The translations under genes were made by a program, and so were the position numbers. A model generated the notes under the pieces. It worked only from the letters and a program-made list of their open reading frames with translations. It searched no databases and had not been told where the DNA came from. DNA of 64,000 bases from Amaurobius ferox (taxonomy: Eukaryota > Arthropoda > Arachnida > Araneae > Amaurobiidae): positions 72,176,680-72,240,679 of the forward strand of contig OX578152.1 of the NCBI GenBank assembly GCA_951213105.1, read 5' to 3'. Shown here piece after piece: positions 10,097 to 19,489 of the stretch (positions within the stretch are counted from its first letter, which is position 1; every line of letters begins with the position of its first letter).

Positions 10097-12101
10097 CTAA
10101 TGAAAGGGTTGAATTTGATGCATTTTAAGGTGTTTGTTAATATCAGGCTCGATTTTACTTAAAAACAACTGTAAGTCGCTGCGTTCTGTAACATGGAGCC
10201 GATTTCTCTTTTTAGTTACCAACGTTGCTACAGCACTAAATCCACGTTCAGCTAAATAGGAAGATGGGAATGCTATCAGAAATCAGATCTGCATCAAGCC
10301 CCCAAACTGCCTAAACTCTAAATGTGCAACAAACTGCCACAATAGGAGCCAGGACAAATAATAAAAAGTAGTAAATAAAAACCTCGAATCTCCCTTTAGG
10401 GTCACTGAATTAATGTCACAGTATGACGATAAGAACCACATATTGAAATTGGAGATTAAAGGCGCTTCGCGCCTGGTGCTCTGTTCTGAACGACACTCGA
10501 CTTTTATCAGAAATCGTTGAACAATCGACCATAATCCTGGGTACAGTTGCAAAATCGGCTTTTGCAGCCAAAATTCTTGGTAGCCATTCTTGAATTAATT
10601 TAATTTTTAATTCCTCATTTGTCGTCAATTCTATTAGTTCTTCTTCTAACTGGGATGATCCTGCTGTGTTGACATTTGAAAAAGGATCCAAAACCCAGTC
10701 TGGTATGTCCATGTTTAAAATGTCCTGGAATCGTTCCTTGAAATCACTGTGGAGGTTTTCCAAGTGTTGACAGTAAACAAGCAAAGCGTCGTGCTTGAAT
10801 GATACTGCTGATAAATTTGGGAAATTATTGAATTCGCGTCGGCCGATATTTCTTTTGTATAATAGCAGTTTGGACACGAAAGCAGTAACGCTATTTTTTG
10901 TCTTAATCAAGTTAAAGTCGTCGCCTTGAAGTTGGAGATTGACATCATTAATCAATTTATACAGGTCTGTCAAGTACGCAATATCGTTCTTTGATGAGAT
11001 GAAGTTGTCGCGCAATTCCGTGTCTTTGTTTCCTAGGAACTCTATCACAGACCCAAACAGATTGTAAAATCGAGTCTAACAAGTACTTTTTGACAGCCAG
11101 CGCACCTCTGTGTGAAGCAGCAATCGGTTGAAATCTTCATCATTGGCAATGCAAAGCTGACTAAATAATCCGTCATTCAACGAGTTACTTCTGATTTTAT
11201 TAACTGCTCTGATAACATATTGCAGTAATGTATGGAGGCGTTCACTCAAATTTTTCGCAACCAAATGCTGGCGATGAATTACTCAATGCACAGCAAGCAC
11301 GTCAGGAACTTTATTTTTTAAGCACGCTATGAAGCCTTTGTGACGCCTTGTCATAGCCGGTGCGCCATCCGTAGCAACTGACAAAATATTATTAAAAGGA
11401 ATTTCCTTTTCGTCACAAAACTTTTACAGTGTATTAAATATGGTTTCTCCTTTTGTATCTGTTTCCAAATTCGTAGCAAATAATAGTTCTTGACATATTT
11501 TCTCATCTTTGATAAACCTCAGGTATGACAATAACAATGCTTCATTGGTTGGTAAAGCGGACTCATCCAGCTGAATTGAAAATTGACAAGTCTGCAGATG
11601 ATTGCACAATGATTCTACAATGTTTTCAGCCATCTCATCAATTCGTCTTTGCTCAGAACTACTGCTCAAAGGAATTTTTCGGATAATATCTGCAGCTGGT
11701 TTATGGAGCACAGTGGTTATTACTTCATTTACTGCTGGTAAAATTAAATCTTCCCCAATAGTATGTGGTTTGCATGTTTTAGCAATCAACAATGAGATAT
11801 TGAACGAAGCTCGAAGTCCGTCATCGTCTTGCTTAGAAGCTGATGAAAAAAGTTTTGATACAGTTGGCTGAATTTCGTACTTCTTTTTCATGTCTTGAAA
11901 ATAGGTCACATCTTTGTCTTTCTTATCCGGGTGTATTTTATTAAAATGATCTTGAAGCCTAGAAGGCTTCATCGCTTCATTTGAAAATGTTTTATGACAA
12001 ATAAGGCACATTGGCGATGATGGATTTGTGGGATTTTCGATAAATCCGTACTTAATATAATCCACACTATACTGCCGCCTCTTCTTTTTTGCTTCCGACA
12101 T
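10097..12101 (-). pseudogene. hAT transposase pseudogene, BED finger + hATC dimerisation domain
   Basis: The N terminus (from 12,101) has a BED-type zinc finger: the cysteines of CLICHKTF (about residues 32-35), then DHFNKIH. The middle carries the catalytic region typical of ZBED5/SCAND3-like hAT proteins (for example QLDESALPTNEA, LSVATDGAPAM and VIHRQHLVAKNL). The C terminus has the hAT dimerisation signature SSYLAERGFSAV near 10,240 and stops at 10,097-10,099. Breaks: TAA at 11,424-11,426, TGA at 11,283-11,285 and TAG at 11,076-11,078, all in the same frame; a one-base shift near 10,590; and a 220-bp insertion at 10,285-10,504. Codons on either side of the insertion join in frame if it is ignored. 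The length of about 600 residues fits the family. The gene cannot make active enzyme. Confidence 0.92.
10274..10515. mobile_element. 220-bp insertion inside the hAT transposase, 11-bp duplication
   Basis: The bases tatcagaaatc occur at 10,274-10,284 and again at 10,505-10,515 and bracket 220 bp (10,285-10,504) foreign to the transposase frame. The insert has no terminal inverted repeats. It contains a short perfect hairpin (GGCGC-GAA-GCGCC on the minus strand, near 10,465-10,478) and no poly(A). A target duplication of 11 bp suggests a retroposon or an unusual DNA element, but I do not recognise the family. Confidence 0.8.
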
Positions 12102-12884
12102 GGTTTTTACTTTACAGATACGTGAGTCGTATTAGTGTACTTTTAAAACCCTGTCATCAGTTGCGCGCGATAATGCTAATGAAAATAAAATGAACAATCA
12201 CTACCTTTATATAGGTTGGAGACATATAACACGCATCGACAGGAATAAGATAAACATGCAGTGTCTCGTTTATAACACCCGGCGCCGAAGTAAAGCACGG
12301 GGACAAGGATGATGCGGGAGCAGAGTGCGGGTTAGGACAAGCACAGATAATACTGTCAATTCTTGCAGGATTGCAAAAATCACGTTATTTAACAAAAACT
12401 TGTTATAACTGAATTGCTACAAGCATATTTTTTGCTATTTTTTATTAACAGGCTTTTGTTAACTTTACCTGTATTTATATACGAGATATTTCACGTGAAA
12501 TTGGAAGATTTGAAAATTTTTAATTCAAATCTAAAATTAAACATTTTTATGCCATCCAATTTAATGTAGATCTGAATGCAATGGAATCTTTAAGTTCAAT
12601 TTTCACCCACTTCCCGAACTACCGAAATATGTGAATTTTCGCACACGTGATAAAAATGATTAAGATACTTACAATAACAAAAATTAACCAATATTAAAGT
12701 TTACTTCAGTACGTGATTAGCGTGTTCTTTTTTTTTTGTCTTTTTTAAACTATATTTTTTTAATCTGTCCCCCGCCCCTCCATACCATCTCAACGCCCCC
12801 TAATTTTCTCTGGGTCTTCTACTGCCCCCCTGAAAGTCTCAAACGCCCACAAGGGGGCGTTATCGCCCACGTTGAGAACCTATG
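12102..12884 (-). other. 5' non-coding part of the hAT transposon
   Basis: This lies between the transposase start and the right terminal repeat. It is AT-rich with a T-run near 12,728. Next to the terminus are C-rich stretches (cgcccac, ccgcccctcc) typical of the subterminal region of such hAT elements. I see no defined promoter motif. Confidence 0.6.
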
Positions 12885-12892
12885 GTTTAAAC
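12885..12892. repeat. Target-site duplication of the hAT transposon (right)
   Basis: GTTTAAAC abuts the right terminal inverted repeat and matches 9,807-9,814. After it the host module continues with gaatttcatgtaattttgtg, as in the empty copies. Confidence 0.92.
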
Positions 12893-13024
12893 GAATTTCA
12901 TGTAATTTTGTGGGCAGCCTTGGAATTGCCCAATCTAAAATATTGTCCATGTTTGGAGTTTCTAGGGCTAGGGATTGTCTAGATACCAATTTATAACGCA
13001 CAGATAAACCTTCCACAGATTACG
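12893..13024 (+). repeat. Module K, right part
   Basis: The sequence from gaatttcatgtaattttgtg through aggattgtctagataccaat matches 51,745-51,880 and, in reverse, 31,775-31,880. It completes the K copy split by the hAT insertion and leads directly into the H2 fragment. Confidence 0.75.
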
Positions 13025-13785
13025 GCACTGATAGTATTACGGCACTGATACAGACTGAGGATACCTCCAGGGTAGGCCTGGAGCCGACTGGACTGACTAG
13101 ATCCAGTAAGGCCTTGATCTGAAATGAGCGCCGTGCCGAAAGTGTGGTAAAGATTTAAATTAATTAATTAATCAGCGAAAAGACTGATGAAATTTATGAT
13201 GGCCCCCTAAAAGTGTACAAAATTGATTGTTTCAATCAAGTACTGAACAAAATCAGCTCATATTTAAAAGGACAATTTGATCAAATGAAGAATTATTCAG
13301 ATCGTTTAAGTTTTGGGAAAAATTTCCAGACGAATGATAAAGAAACATTGGATAAGCATGCTGCTGCCTGATTTATAATTGCCATTGCCTAATGTCGAAA
13401 TTGTTAAAGACCATTCAAATGGACGCCACCAATAAATTAGCAGAAGGCGTAATGGTAAATTTGGAAAAGGAAGTGTTGAAACAATCCTACCGCTTACGTT
13501 TTACGCAGAATAATAAATTCATATTCCAGTTTCCGATCCAAAATGAACAGCGTTTCCGAATTTGTAAAATTGTCCTTCCCAGTTGTTTGATAATCCCTGT
13601 CTTAATCGCGTCAGGAGAAAGAAGGTTCCAAAAACTTCAATCAATAAAAACATATTTGAGATCAACCACACTACAGAAACGATTGAGCAATCTGCGACAA
13701 TATTGTTAATAGAATACGAGGAAGCAAGAAATATTAAACTTGAAAGTATTCTTGTTAATTTTTCTGAGAAAAATAAGTAATAAAA
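13025..13785 (+). pseudogene. hAT transposase C-terminal fragment, copy H2
   Basis: The frame 13,392-13,709 carries the clearest plus-strand hAT dimerisation signature: LIIPVLIASGERRFQKLQ, followed by IKTYLRSTTLQKRLSNL. This corresponds to the VASGERSFSKLKLIKNYLRS-type motif known in ZMYM1/P52rIPK-like hAT transposases. A second frame (13,583-13,780) adds the terminal IEYEEARNIKLESILVNFSE. Upstream parts have stops and shifts. Only the dimerisation end is present; catalytic residues further upstream are absent. Confidence 0.8.
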
Positions 13786-14119
13786 TTTCAATGTTAATTT
13801 TTGTTTACAAATATATTATAAATAATAGATATTATGTAATCTCGTATATTTTCAAGTTCAATTATTTTCAAAAATAAAAATTAAATACCGTAACTTGTAC
13901 ATTTATTATCTAGCATGATAAAAACTAGTATTCTATCTAGCATGATAAAAACTAGAATAACAATAAACAGTTTTTCAGCAACATAGTTTCCCATAAATAT
14001 TGTTGTCAAATTTGAGCCATAAATTATGAACACCTTGTATAAAACATGGAAAAACGTAACAATTGGAGTAGAAAAATAATATTATTACATATACCACGGC
14101 CGCTCGCAAATGACACTTA
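13786..14119 (+). repeat. Module T, shortened copy
   Basis: This starts like the other T copies after the hAT fragment. It contains a duplicated tctatctagcatgataaaaa segment (about 13,903 and 13,931) and stops at the G/C-rich block ccacggccgctcgcaaatg, where module Y begins. The second G/C block and pyrimidine run found in the full T copies are missing. Confidence 0.65.
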
Positions 14120-15065
14120 CTTAATATGTATTCATTTTAGGAATAAAATTACGCAAAGAAAAGTTTTAAACTCATACACAATAAACATGAGACAAAATTA
14201 AATTATCATCGAACACGATCAAGTTAGTTATGATACTCGCCCGTTCAACTCGATTAATAATCTAGAGCTTATTATGCATCTAATCAGAAGTTTTAGTCAA
14301 TTAACTACAAATCGTTTTCCTATCATTTCTACAGCACAATCCTTCCTGCTCATGCCTTTCAAGATAACCCGCATTAAGACATGTTGCATAGAAGAATTAC
14401 AGAAGTCTTTTTTAGCAATATAATAATTCTAATAAGCTGGGTAACAGCTTGCTTTCATCGAGCATTCTATGGTAGACATTAATGTGATGAAATTTACCTT
14501 TAGACAGCTTATTTAAGGGCACACCAAAAGTTGTTTTCGCTTTTTTTTATTATAAAATGTTTTAAATTGAACATATTTTGCAGTTATTCCTTCTTCAAAA
14601 TATGAATAAATCAAGAAACTCTTCCACTTATCCGAAAAAGCAATGCGGCGGATAGATAAGTTACAAATAATTAGAAAGGGATACACAAAACAAGTGAAAC
14701 CCGCTTTAGAAATATACGTAAGAATACCCAAAACTTTTTTTACTACAAAGATATTTACATAATAGCAAAGTAGCGGCCAATTACTTTAAATTAACAGCGA
14801 AATTGTAAAAAGTCCTTGACAGCGCATTTTTATACTCTACAATTCCAGTGTTGACACCCCCCTCCCTCATAGCCATGCGATCAATGTTTTGCCTAATTTA
14901 ATTAACTGTAACCTTAATTGGCTCAGCTTTCTGGATATCATTATTAATCTACATAGGAGTCATGGAGTTTACCGAAATCATTTATTATATAAAATGTCAT
15001 ATTAGAATATTAGCGGATCATATGGAAGTTAAATTAAAAGATTTCAATTGTTTTCAATCTTATGA
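14120..15065 (+). repeat. Module Y, right arm of a large inverted repeat
   Basis: This is the same sequence and order as 22,860-23,690 (direct) and the reverse complement of 8,198-9,060. Landmarks are a gaataaaattacgcaaagaa stretch at about 14,141, cagcacaatccttcctgctc at about 14,332 and cagctttctggatatcatta near 14,925. It ends abruptly at about 15,066 within a ttttcaatctt segment, where the unique island begins. Confidence 0.75.
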
Positions 15066-15640
15066 GTAGTTATAAAACACCGGTTCACCTGCAGATTGCG
15101 GAGGTGCAGCCGATGGCTCATGGAGTAGGGTTCCTCTTTAGGGAGGAGGGTTTCCTCATTTGGGAGGAAGGTTGCCTCACTTGGGAGGGAGTTTGGTGAA
15201 ATGCAGCACCCGATGACCCCGCGGAGGGTCTTTAGAGAAACGTATTGCGAAAAACGGAAATGACCTTTGACCGGAGTTCATTGCACAATCGCTTTGAGAG
15301 GGGAGTAACTTCAAAAGAGGCCTCCGAAGAATGACCTTTGACCGGAGTGCATTTGTGTTGAGAGGGGAGGAGGCACAATTGCGAAAGGTGACCTTTGACC
15401 GGAGTGCATTGCACAATCTGATAATTTGGAGATGACCTTTGACCGGAGGAACAGTGAAAAAGATTTGAATAGATGTCGCAATCACTTACTGTGACACTTA
15501 CGCAATCACTTACGCTGTTTGGTGACGAAGTGAACTCTGTTATCAGTGGTGACGTAGTTAAAGCGCCCTCTGGTGAAATTTGGTCAGGTGCTGCCATCTA
15601 TCGGCATTTATTTTATTGAATTTCCGAAAGATTTTAATTT
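15066..15640 (-). repeat. Body of a tRNA-Thr-headed repeat with four DR1-like motifs
   Basis: On the minus strand this follows the tRNA-like head at about 15,645-15,750. It holds four copies of the plus-strand motif tgacctttgaccggag (15,261, 15,332, 15,389 and 15,433), partly embedded in a longer unit with gtgcattgcacaatc. Three gggagga-type repeats lie near 15,135-15,190. Two overlapping minus-strand open frames here come from this repetition and are not convincing genes. Confidence 0.6.
15261..15448. promoter_or_regulatory. Four DR1-like nuclear-receptor motifs in a repeat
   Basis: Read on the minus strand, each motif contains GGTCAAAGGTCA, that is two AGGTCA-type half sites with a one-base spacer. 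This is the DR1 element known to bind HNF4 and RXR/USP-type receptors. The copies are at 15,261-15,276, 15,332-15,347, 15,389-15,404 and 15,433-15,448. The match is seen directly; any regulatory use is speculation, since they sit inside a repeat with no gene next to them. Confidence 0.4.
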
Positions 15641-15644
15641 TCGA

Positions 15645-15752
15645 CTTGTCAGATACGGGACTCGAACTCGTAACTGTTTGATTACAAGGATAGCGTCTTA
15701 TTGCGTCGTTTGATTACAAGGATAGCGTTGTGCCAGCTGGCACACGCTTCAT
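15645..15752 (-). pseudogene. tRNA-Thr(TGT)-like head of a SINE
   Basis: On the minus strand the order is a D-arm-like gccagctggcac, an anticodon region ccttgtaatc (anticodon TGT) and a B box gagttcgagtcccg (plus 15,656-15,669). The anticodon arm is duplicated: tttgattacaaggatagcgt occurs at 15,677 and 15,709, a 32-bp tandem copy that no functional tRNA could carry. It is probably the polymerase III promoter of the repeat at 15,066-15,640. Confidence 0.6.
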
Positions 15753-15989
15753 AGAATCTTTTGGTTGAAGTGTTCTCTGTGAAAGTAAACGGGAGATAGA
15801 TTATTTTCAGAGTTGTACTAAGAACATTTTGCTTGGAGTTACGAACGAGTATTATTAGAAGGGAACTATATTTTGTAACAGGGAATGTATTTTATAAAAG
15901 GGGTACTTATTTTTTTTGGTATGTTACCAATTGCTTTTCGGCGTTTTTAGAAAGAGAATGTAATAGTAAATTACGGACTTTAAGAGAAC
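15753..15989. other. Unassigned island DNA
   Basis: This contains an incidental 63-codon frame (15,833-16,024) without recognisable motifs. I see no named repeat. Confidence 0.5.
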
Positions 15990-16480
15990 ACAAAAATTGT
16001 GTCAAGCGGATTCCACCATTTTAAGTGTTGCGAACACTATGATTTTTTTTTCTGGAATAGGATTCAATCAACATGATTTTAACTATGTTTACAAACAAAA
16101 TGCAATACTACATTATACTTAGCTATTTTCAAAAATTGTATTAAGTGGTCGCATAAACGAGATTCGGCCATGTTAGGTGTGTGCGTATTTTAAAACACAA
16201 ATTTAATATTAAATTATGAATTTCCACTGAATACAAAATTGTATTAAGTGGATTCGTGCATGGGATTCAACCATTTTAAGTGTTGTGTATTTAAAAAAAA
16301 ATGTAATACTGCATTATACTTAGCTACTTTCTAAAATTGTATTATATGGAGTCGTGAACAAGATTCAATCATTTTAAGTGTGTGTTTGCGTATTTTCATA
16401 GTGCATTATATTTAGATATTTTCAAAATTGTGTTAAGCGGGTTTAACCCTTTTAAGTGTGTGTGCATTTAACACTGCGAG
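15990..16480 (+). repeat. Five degenerate tandem repeats of ~105 bp
   Basis: Copies centred near 15,995, 16,138, 16,243, 16,340 and 16,430 share aaaattgt.tt(a/c)ag(t/c)gg, then gattcaacc..tttaagtgt, followed by an AT-rich spacer. Substitutions are numerous. It looks like an old minisatellite or satellite fragment. Confidence 0.65.
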
Positions 16481-16499
16481 TTTTTTAACGTGTACAGAA

Positions 16500-16815
16500 T
16501 ATGTTTCGCAAGCTTTAAAATAGATTTTATGATTCTAAATATGAACTAACATTTTCACGGATTGCAAATATGTGCATGGCAAATATTTCGATGAGCTTTT
16601 AGTTAAAGTTTGAATATATAGAAACATTTTATATATTTTTTTAGGAGATGTGTGTTGCCCAGAAAATAGTTACAAAAATTGGAACTCCCGGAGTGACGTC
16701 TTCACAACTTTCTGTCCATGCTACAAATGAATTATATGCTCTTATTACTCTATTAAAAAGAGATCGTATCTATGACGTCATAATTTTGACCTGTTGCCAC
16801 TTACTTTTTTTCTTA
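16500..16815 (+). repeat. Three-copy repeat, copy 1
   Basis: This runs from an attgcaaatatgtgca stretch (about 16,561) through tagttaaagtttgaatat and tattttttt-ag-gagatgtg (about 16,633-16,650) to a CRE-type palindrome tgacgtca at about 16,772. It recurs at 17,275-17,610 and, more diverged, at 20,840-21,200. A frame at 16,648-16,872 is open in this copy only. Confidence 0.6.
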
Positions 16816-17274
16816 ATGACATATTTTCTTAACCTCCTTGTGCTAACCACTGATTTGCCATACATAATCTGAATAGTGTAGGTCATACATGATTTTAATG
16901 ATATAGTGCATTGTATATGATTTAACCATTTTTAAAGTGATGGGTGTAATTTCAATACCAGGGTTTAGAATTTAACAAGCTATGTGGAACACGAATTAAA
17001 CATTTTCACAAATATATGTGCATCCCACAATTTTAGCATTAAATTCAAAATAAATAAATAAAATAAAAGCCATTGAATATGATTTGACTATTTTTACCGT
17101 GGACATCAGAATTTTAGTACCATTATAGAGTTTTATAAGTGTGTGACTACTTTTTTACAGGACGCCAACACATTTAAAAATCTATTGAACTAGGAATCCA
17201 CCATTTTTCACATATGCGCACCTAGATCTTAACACCCAGCATTAAAACCCGCTAAACATGAAGCGAGTAAGCAT
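16816..17274. other. Spacer between repeat copies
   Basis: AT-rich sequence with no gene or recognisable element. Confidence 0.5.
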
Positions 17275-17610
17275 TGTGTAAGATTTTATTACACTATGTT
17301 TTTAAATTTTTATGAATTAACAAAATGTGTTTTCACCGATTGCAAATATGTGCAATGCAAATATTTCGATGAAACCGAGCTTAGTTAAAGTTTGAATATT
17401 TAGACACATTTTATATATTTTTAGGAGATATATGTTACACATAGTACTGAAAATAGTTAACAAAATTGGAACTCACGGAGCGGAGTCTACACTAGCTGCC
17501 TTCCAAACTACAAATGAGTAAAGATACACTCTCATTACAGTATTAAAAATTAGATCTTATCTATAATGACGTCATCATTTTGACCTATTGCCACCAGGCA
17601 ATTATTCTTT
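17275..17610 (+). repeat. Three-copy repeat, copy 2
   Basis: The same order as copy 1: attgcaaatatgtgcaatgc (about 17,339), tagttaaagtttgaatattt, tatttttag-gagatatatg (about 17,415-17,430), and atgacgtcatcattttgacc (about 17,568). The frame open in copy 1 is broken here. Confidence 0.6.
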
Positions 17611-19023
17611 CTTAATTACACATTTTTTAATAACTTAATGCTATTAACCGCCTTATGCTAACCATTTTTTTTAATATCATATAAGCAGATATTCCTTAGG
17701 GCTTCTAAAATTAAAATTTTAGTTTTGAAAAAACATTAGAGATGTGTTTTAGGTCTGAATTCATTCAAGTGGAAATCCAGCGATTGCAAATGCATGATTA
17801 GAACCTCGTATTTCCACAGACACTACTAAAGTGTGCGGATCTTATTTTGAAAAATCTGCTCTCACAAAAAGAATATGTATATGAATACATATTTTCTATA
17901 AATACAGATCTCTCTCTCCCTACACAATATGCAAATCAACGACTTTCACACTGAAAACATTCCATACCAGCCTTATAGCTTATCGCATTTATCAGTATAT
18001 TAGATAATAACAGGATGTTTAGATTCACAGAGCCAGAAAAATTGCAATGTCACTGTTTCTTTATTTAAATGAAAAATTTATAAAATTATACAATACATAC
18101 AAGGGGTTAAAGATCTTAACATTTCAATATTTTAGAATGCTCAGTGATGTGTTTTTCGATATTTCAACGAATATAAGACCCACAATATTTCATTATTTCA
18201 GTTAATTGTTTGATTCATAACGAATGTTTGGGAAACGAGGGGTATATTTCTAATGTTACATAAGCTCTAAGACTCCTTTATCACTTAAAATTATCATATT
18301 TTAATGAAATTCTGCAAAAATTTTCAATACTTAGTAGATGATTACAGAATAAGAGCTATGTTTTAATGTTGCAACATCGTTTAAGATTTTTAAATCCCTA
18401 GGATTAAGGATATACGATTGTTAACATTGAATTTAAATGAAAGAGAAACCCTCTGAGACATGTACACTACATAGTAATAACATTAAAATACGAAAGATAT
18501 GCAATTATCACTTTAAAAGAAACATATAATGAGATTAGATATCCTAATACGAGACATTATTGACGTAAACATTGAAATGTCAGGATTTCACGGCTGTAGG
18601 TGCTTCATAATACCATTCTTCTCTGAATGAATAGGCACATTTGAATGTTCATATTTAGCAATACATGGAAAATGACAGGACTAAAGTGAGATCTACTGCA
18701 ATTTTTACACTTATTACAGAATAAATCCCAACTTTGTAGATTTTTGAGAAAATGTCAAATTTTCACCGATACTTAGAGATTGAAACATAACATTCTTTTA
18801 TGAATCTTCATACTTTAGAGAATGGAGCATATCTTAGCATTTATTTTTAATGAATAAGGGTATTTCAGAATTTTAACATTGATCATAAATTTTATGATTT
18901 AAACTCTGTAAAGTGTAAATATCTTTCGTTACGAAACTCACACTGTAGACATGTGATATGATTTGAAGAAATCTATTTTTAATTTTTTTTATATTTTATT
19001 TAAAAAGCGAGATTAGTGAACCT
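17611..19023. other. 1.4 kb of unassigned AT-rich DNA
   Basis: No open frame of note, no tRNA-like box pair and no module from the surrounding mosaic. It may be single-copy sequence. Confidence 0.5.
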
Positions 19024-19118
19024 GTTACACCTGAATGTAGAAGACCCAGACCGTCCGGCTCGTCCAGGGGACTAAGAGCAGCTATTTGGACGGCCGGGAA
19101 GGGTTACACCTGAATGTA
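19024..19118 (-). mobile_element. 5'-truncated SINE end (63 bp) with a 16-bp target duplication
   Basis: gttacacctgaatgta occurs at 19,024-19,039 and 19,103-19,118 and brackets only 63 bp (19,040-19,102). Read on the minus strand, those bases are the 3' end of the SINE body seen at 91-453 (ggccgtccaaa... to ggacggtctgggtctt). This is the signature of severe 5' truncation during target-primed reverse transcription. Confidence 0.8.
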
Positions 19119-19280
19119 TAGAAACATAACCTATGACCATGTAACATTTTTAAATGGAACATGTTAAAAAAAATAAATAAATAAATTTAAAAAAAAAAAT
19201 GAGTTGATGAGCGTAAATAAGGAGTTCAATTTGAAAGATAAAAAACCATTTAATGAATCTATTCTTCATAAAATACACAT
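19119..19280. other. A-rich spacer
   Basis: This contains A-rich runs (aaataaataaataaattt at about 19,170). Nothing else is recognised. Confidence 0.5.
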
Positions 19281-19367
19281 TAATCATTATCTGTTGCACA
19301 TTTGAACAAATAAGTTAAAATAATTTCTTTATCAAACATTCATAGTCCTCTGATTTGAATGACTCGA

Positions 19368-19402
<35 letters not shown>

Positions 19403-19489
19403 CATTATCTGTTGCACATTTGAACAAATAAGTTAAAATAATTTCTTTATCAAACATTCATAGTCCTCTGATTTGAATGACTCGAAAAA
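19281..19489. repeat. ~91-bp direct repeat separated by a T28 tract
   Basis: The sequence 19,281-19,371 (starting taatcattatctgttgcac) is repeated almost exactly from 19,399, with a run of 28 T at 19,372-19,399 between the copies. The duplicated segment is the 3' end of the PC4-like pseudogene. A natural duplication or an assembly error at the homopolymer would both explain it. Confidence 0.85.

Larger units (their letters stand above)
9815..12884 (-). mobile_element. hAT-superfamily DNA transposon (ZBED5/SCAND3-like), structurally complete
   Basis: The termini are inverted repeats: cataggttctcaacc at the left and its complement gttgagaacctatg at the right, close to the ggttctcaacc termini known from the Charlie/Buster-type hAT elements. 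The element is 3,070 bp and is flanked by the 8-bp duplication GTTTAAAC. It carries one transposase gene on the minus strand, disabled by three in-frame stops, a frameshift and a 220-bp insertion. It sits in a module K copy; the other K copies (22,631-22,655, 51,727-51,750, and reversed 31,881-31,909 and 41,490-41,520) show the corresponding uninterrupted site. Confidence 0.93.

Noticed and set aside
16648..16872. 74-codon frame after an acceptor-like TTTTTTTAG as an exon
   Set aside because: The equivalent frame is broken in the two related copies and no donor or neighbouring exon could be recognised.
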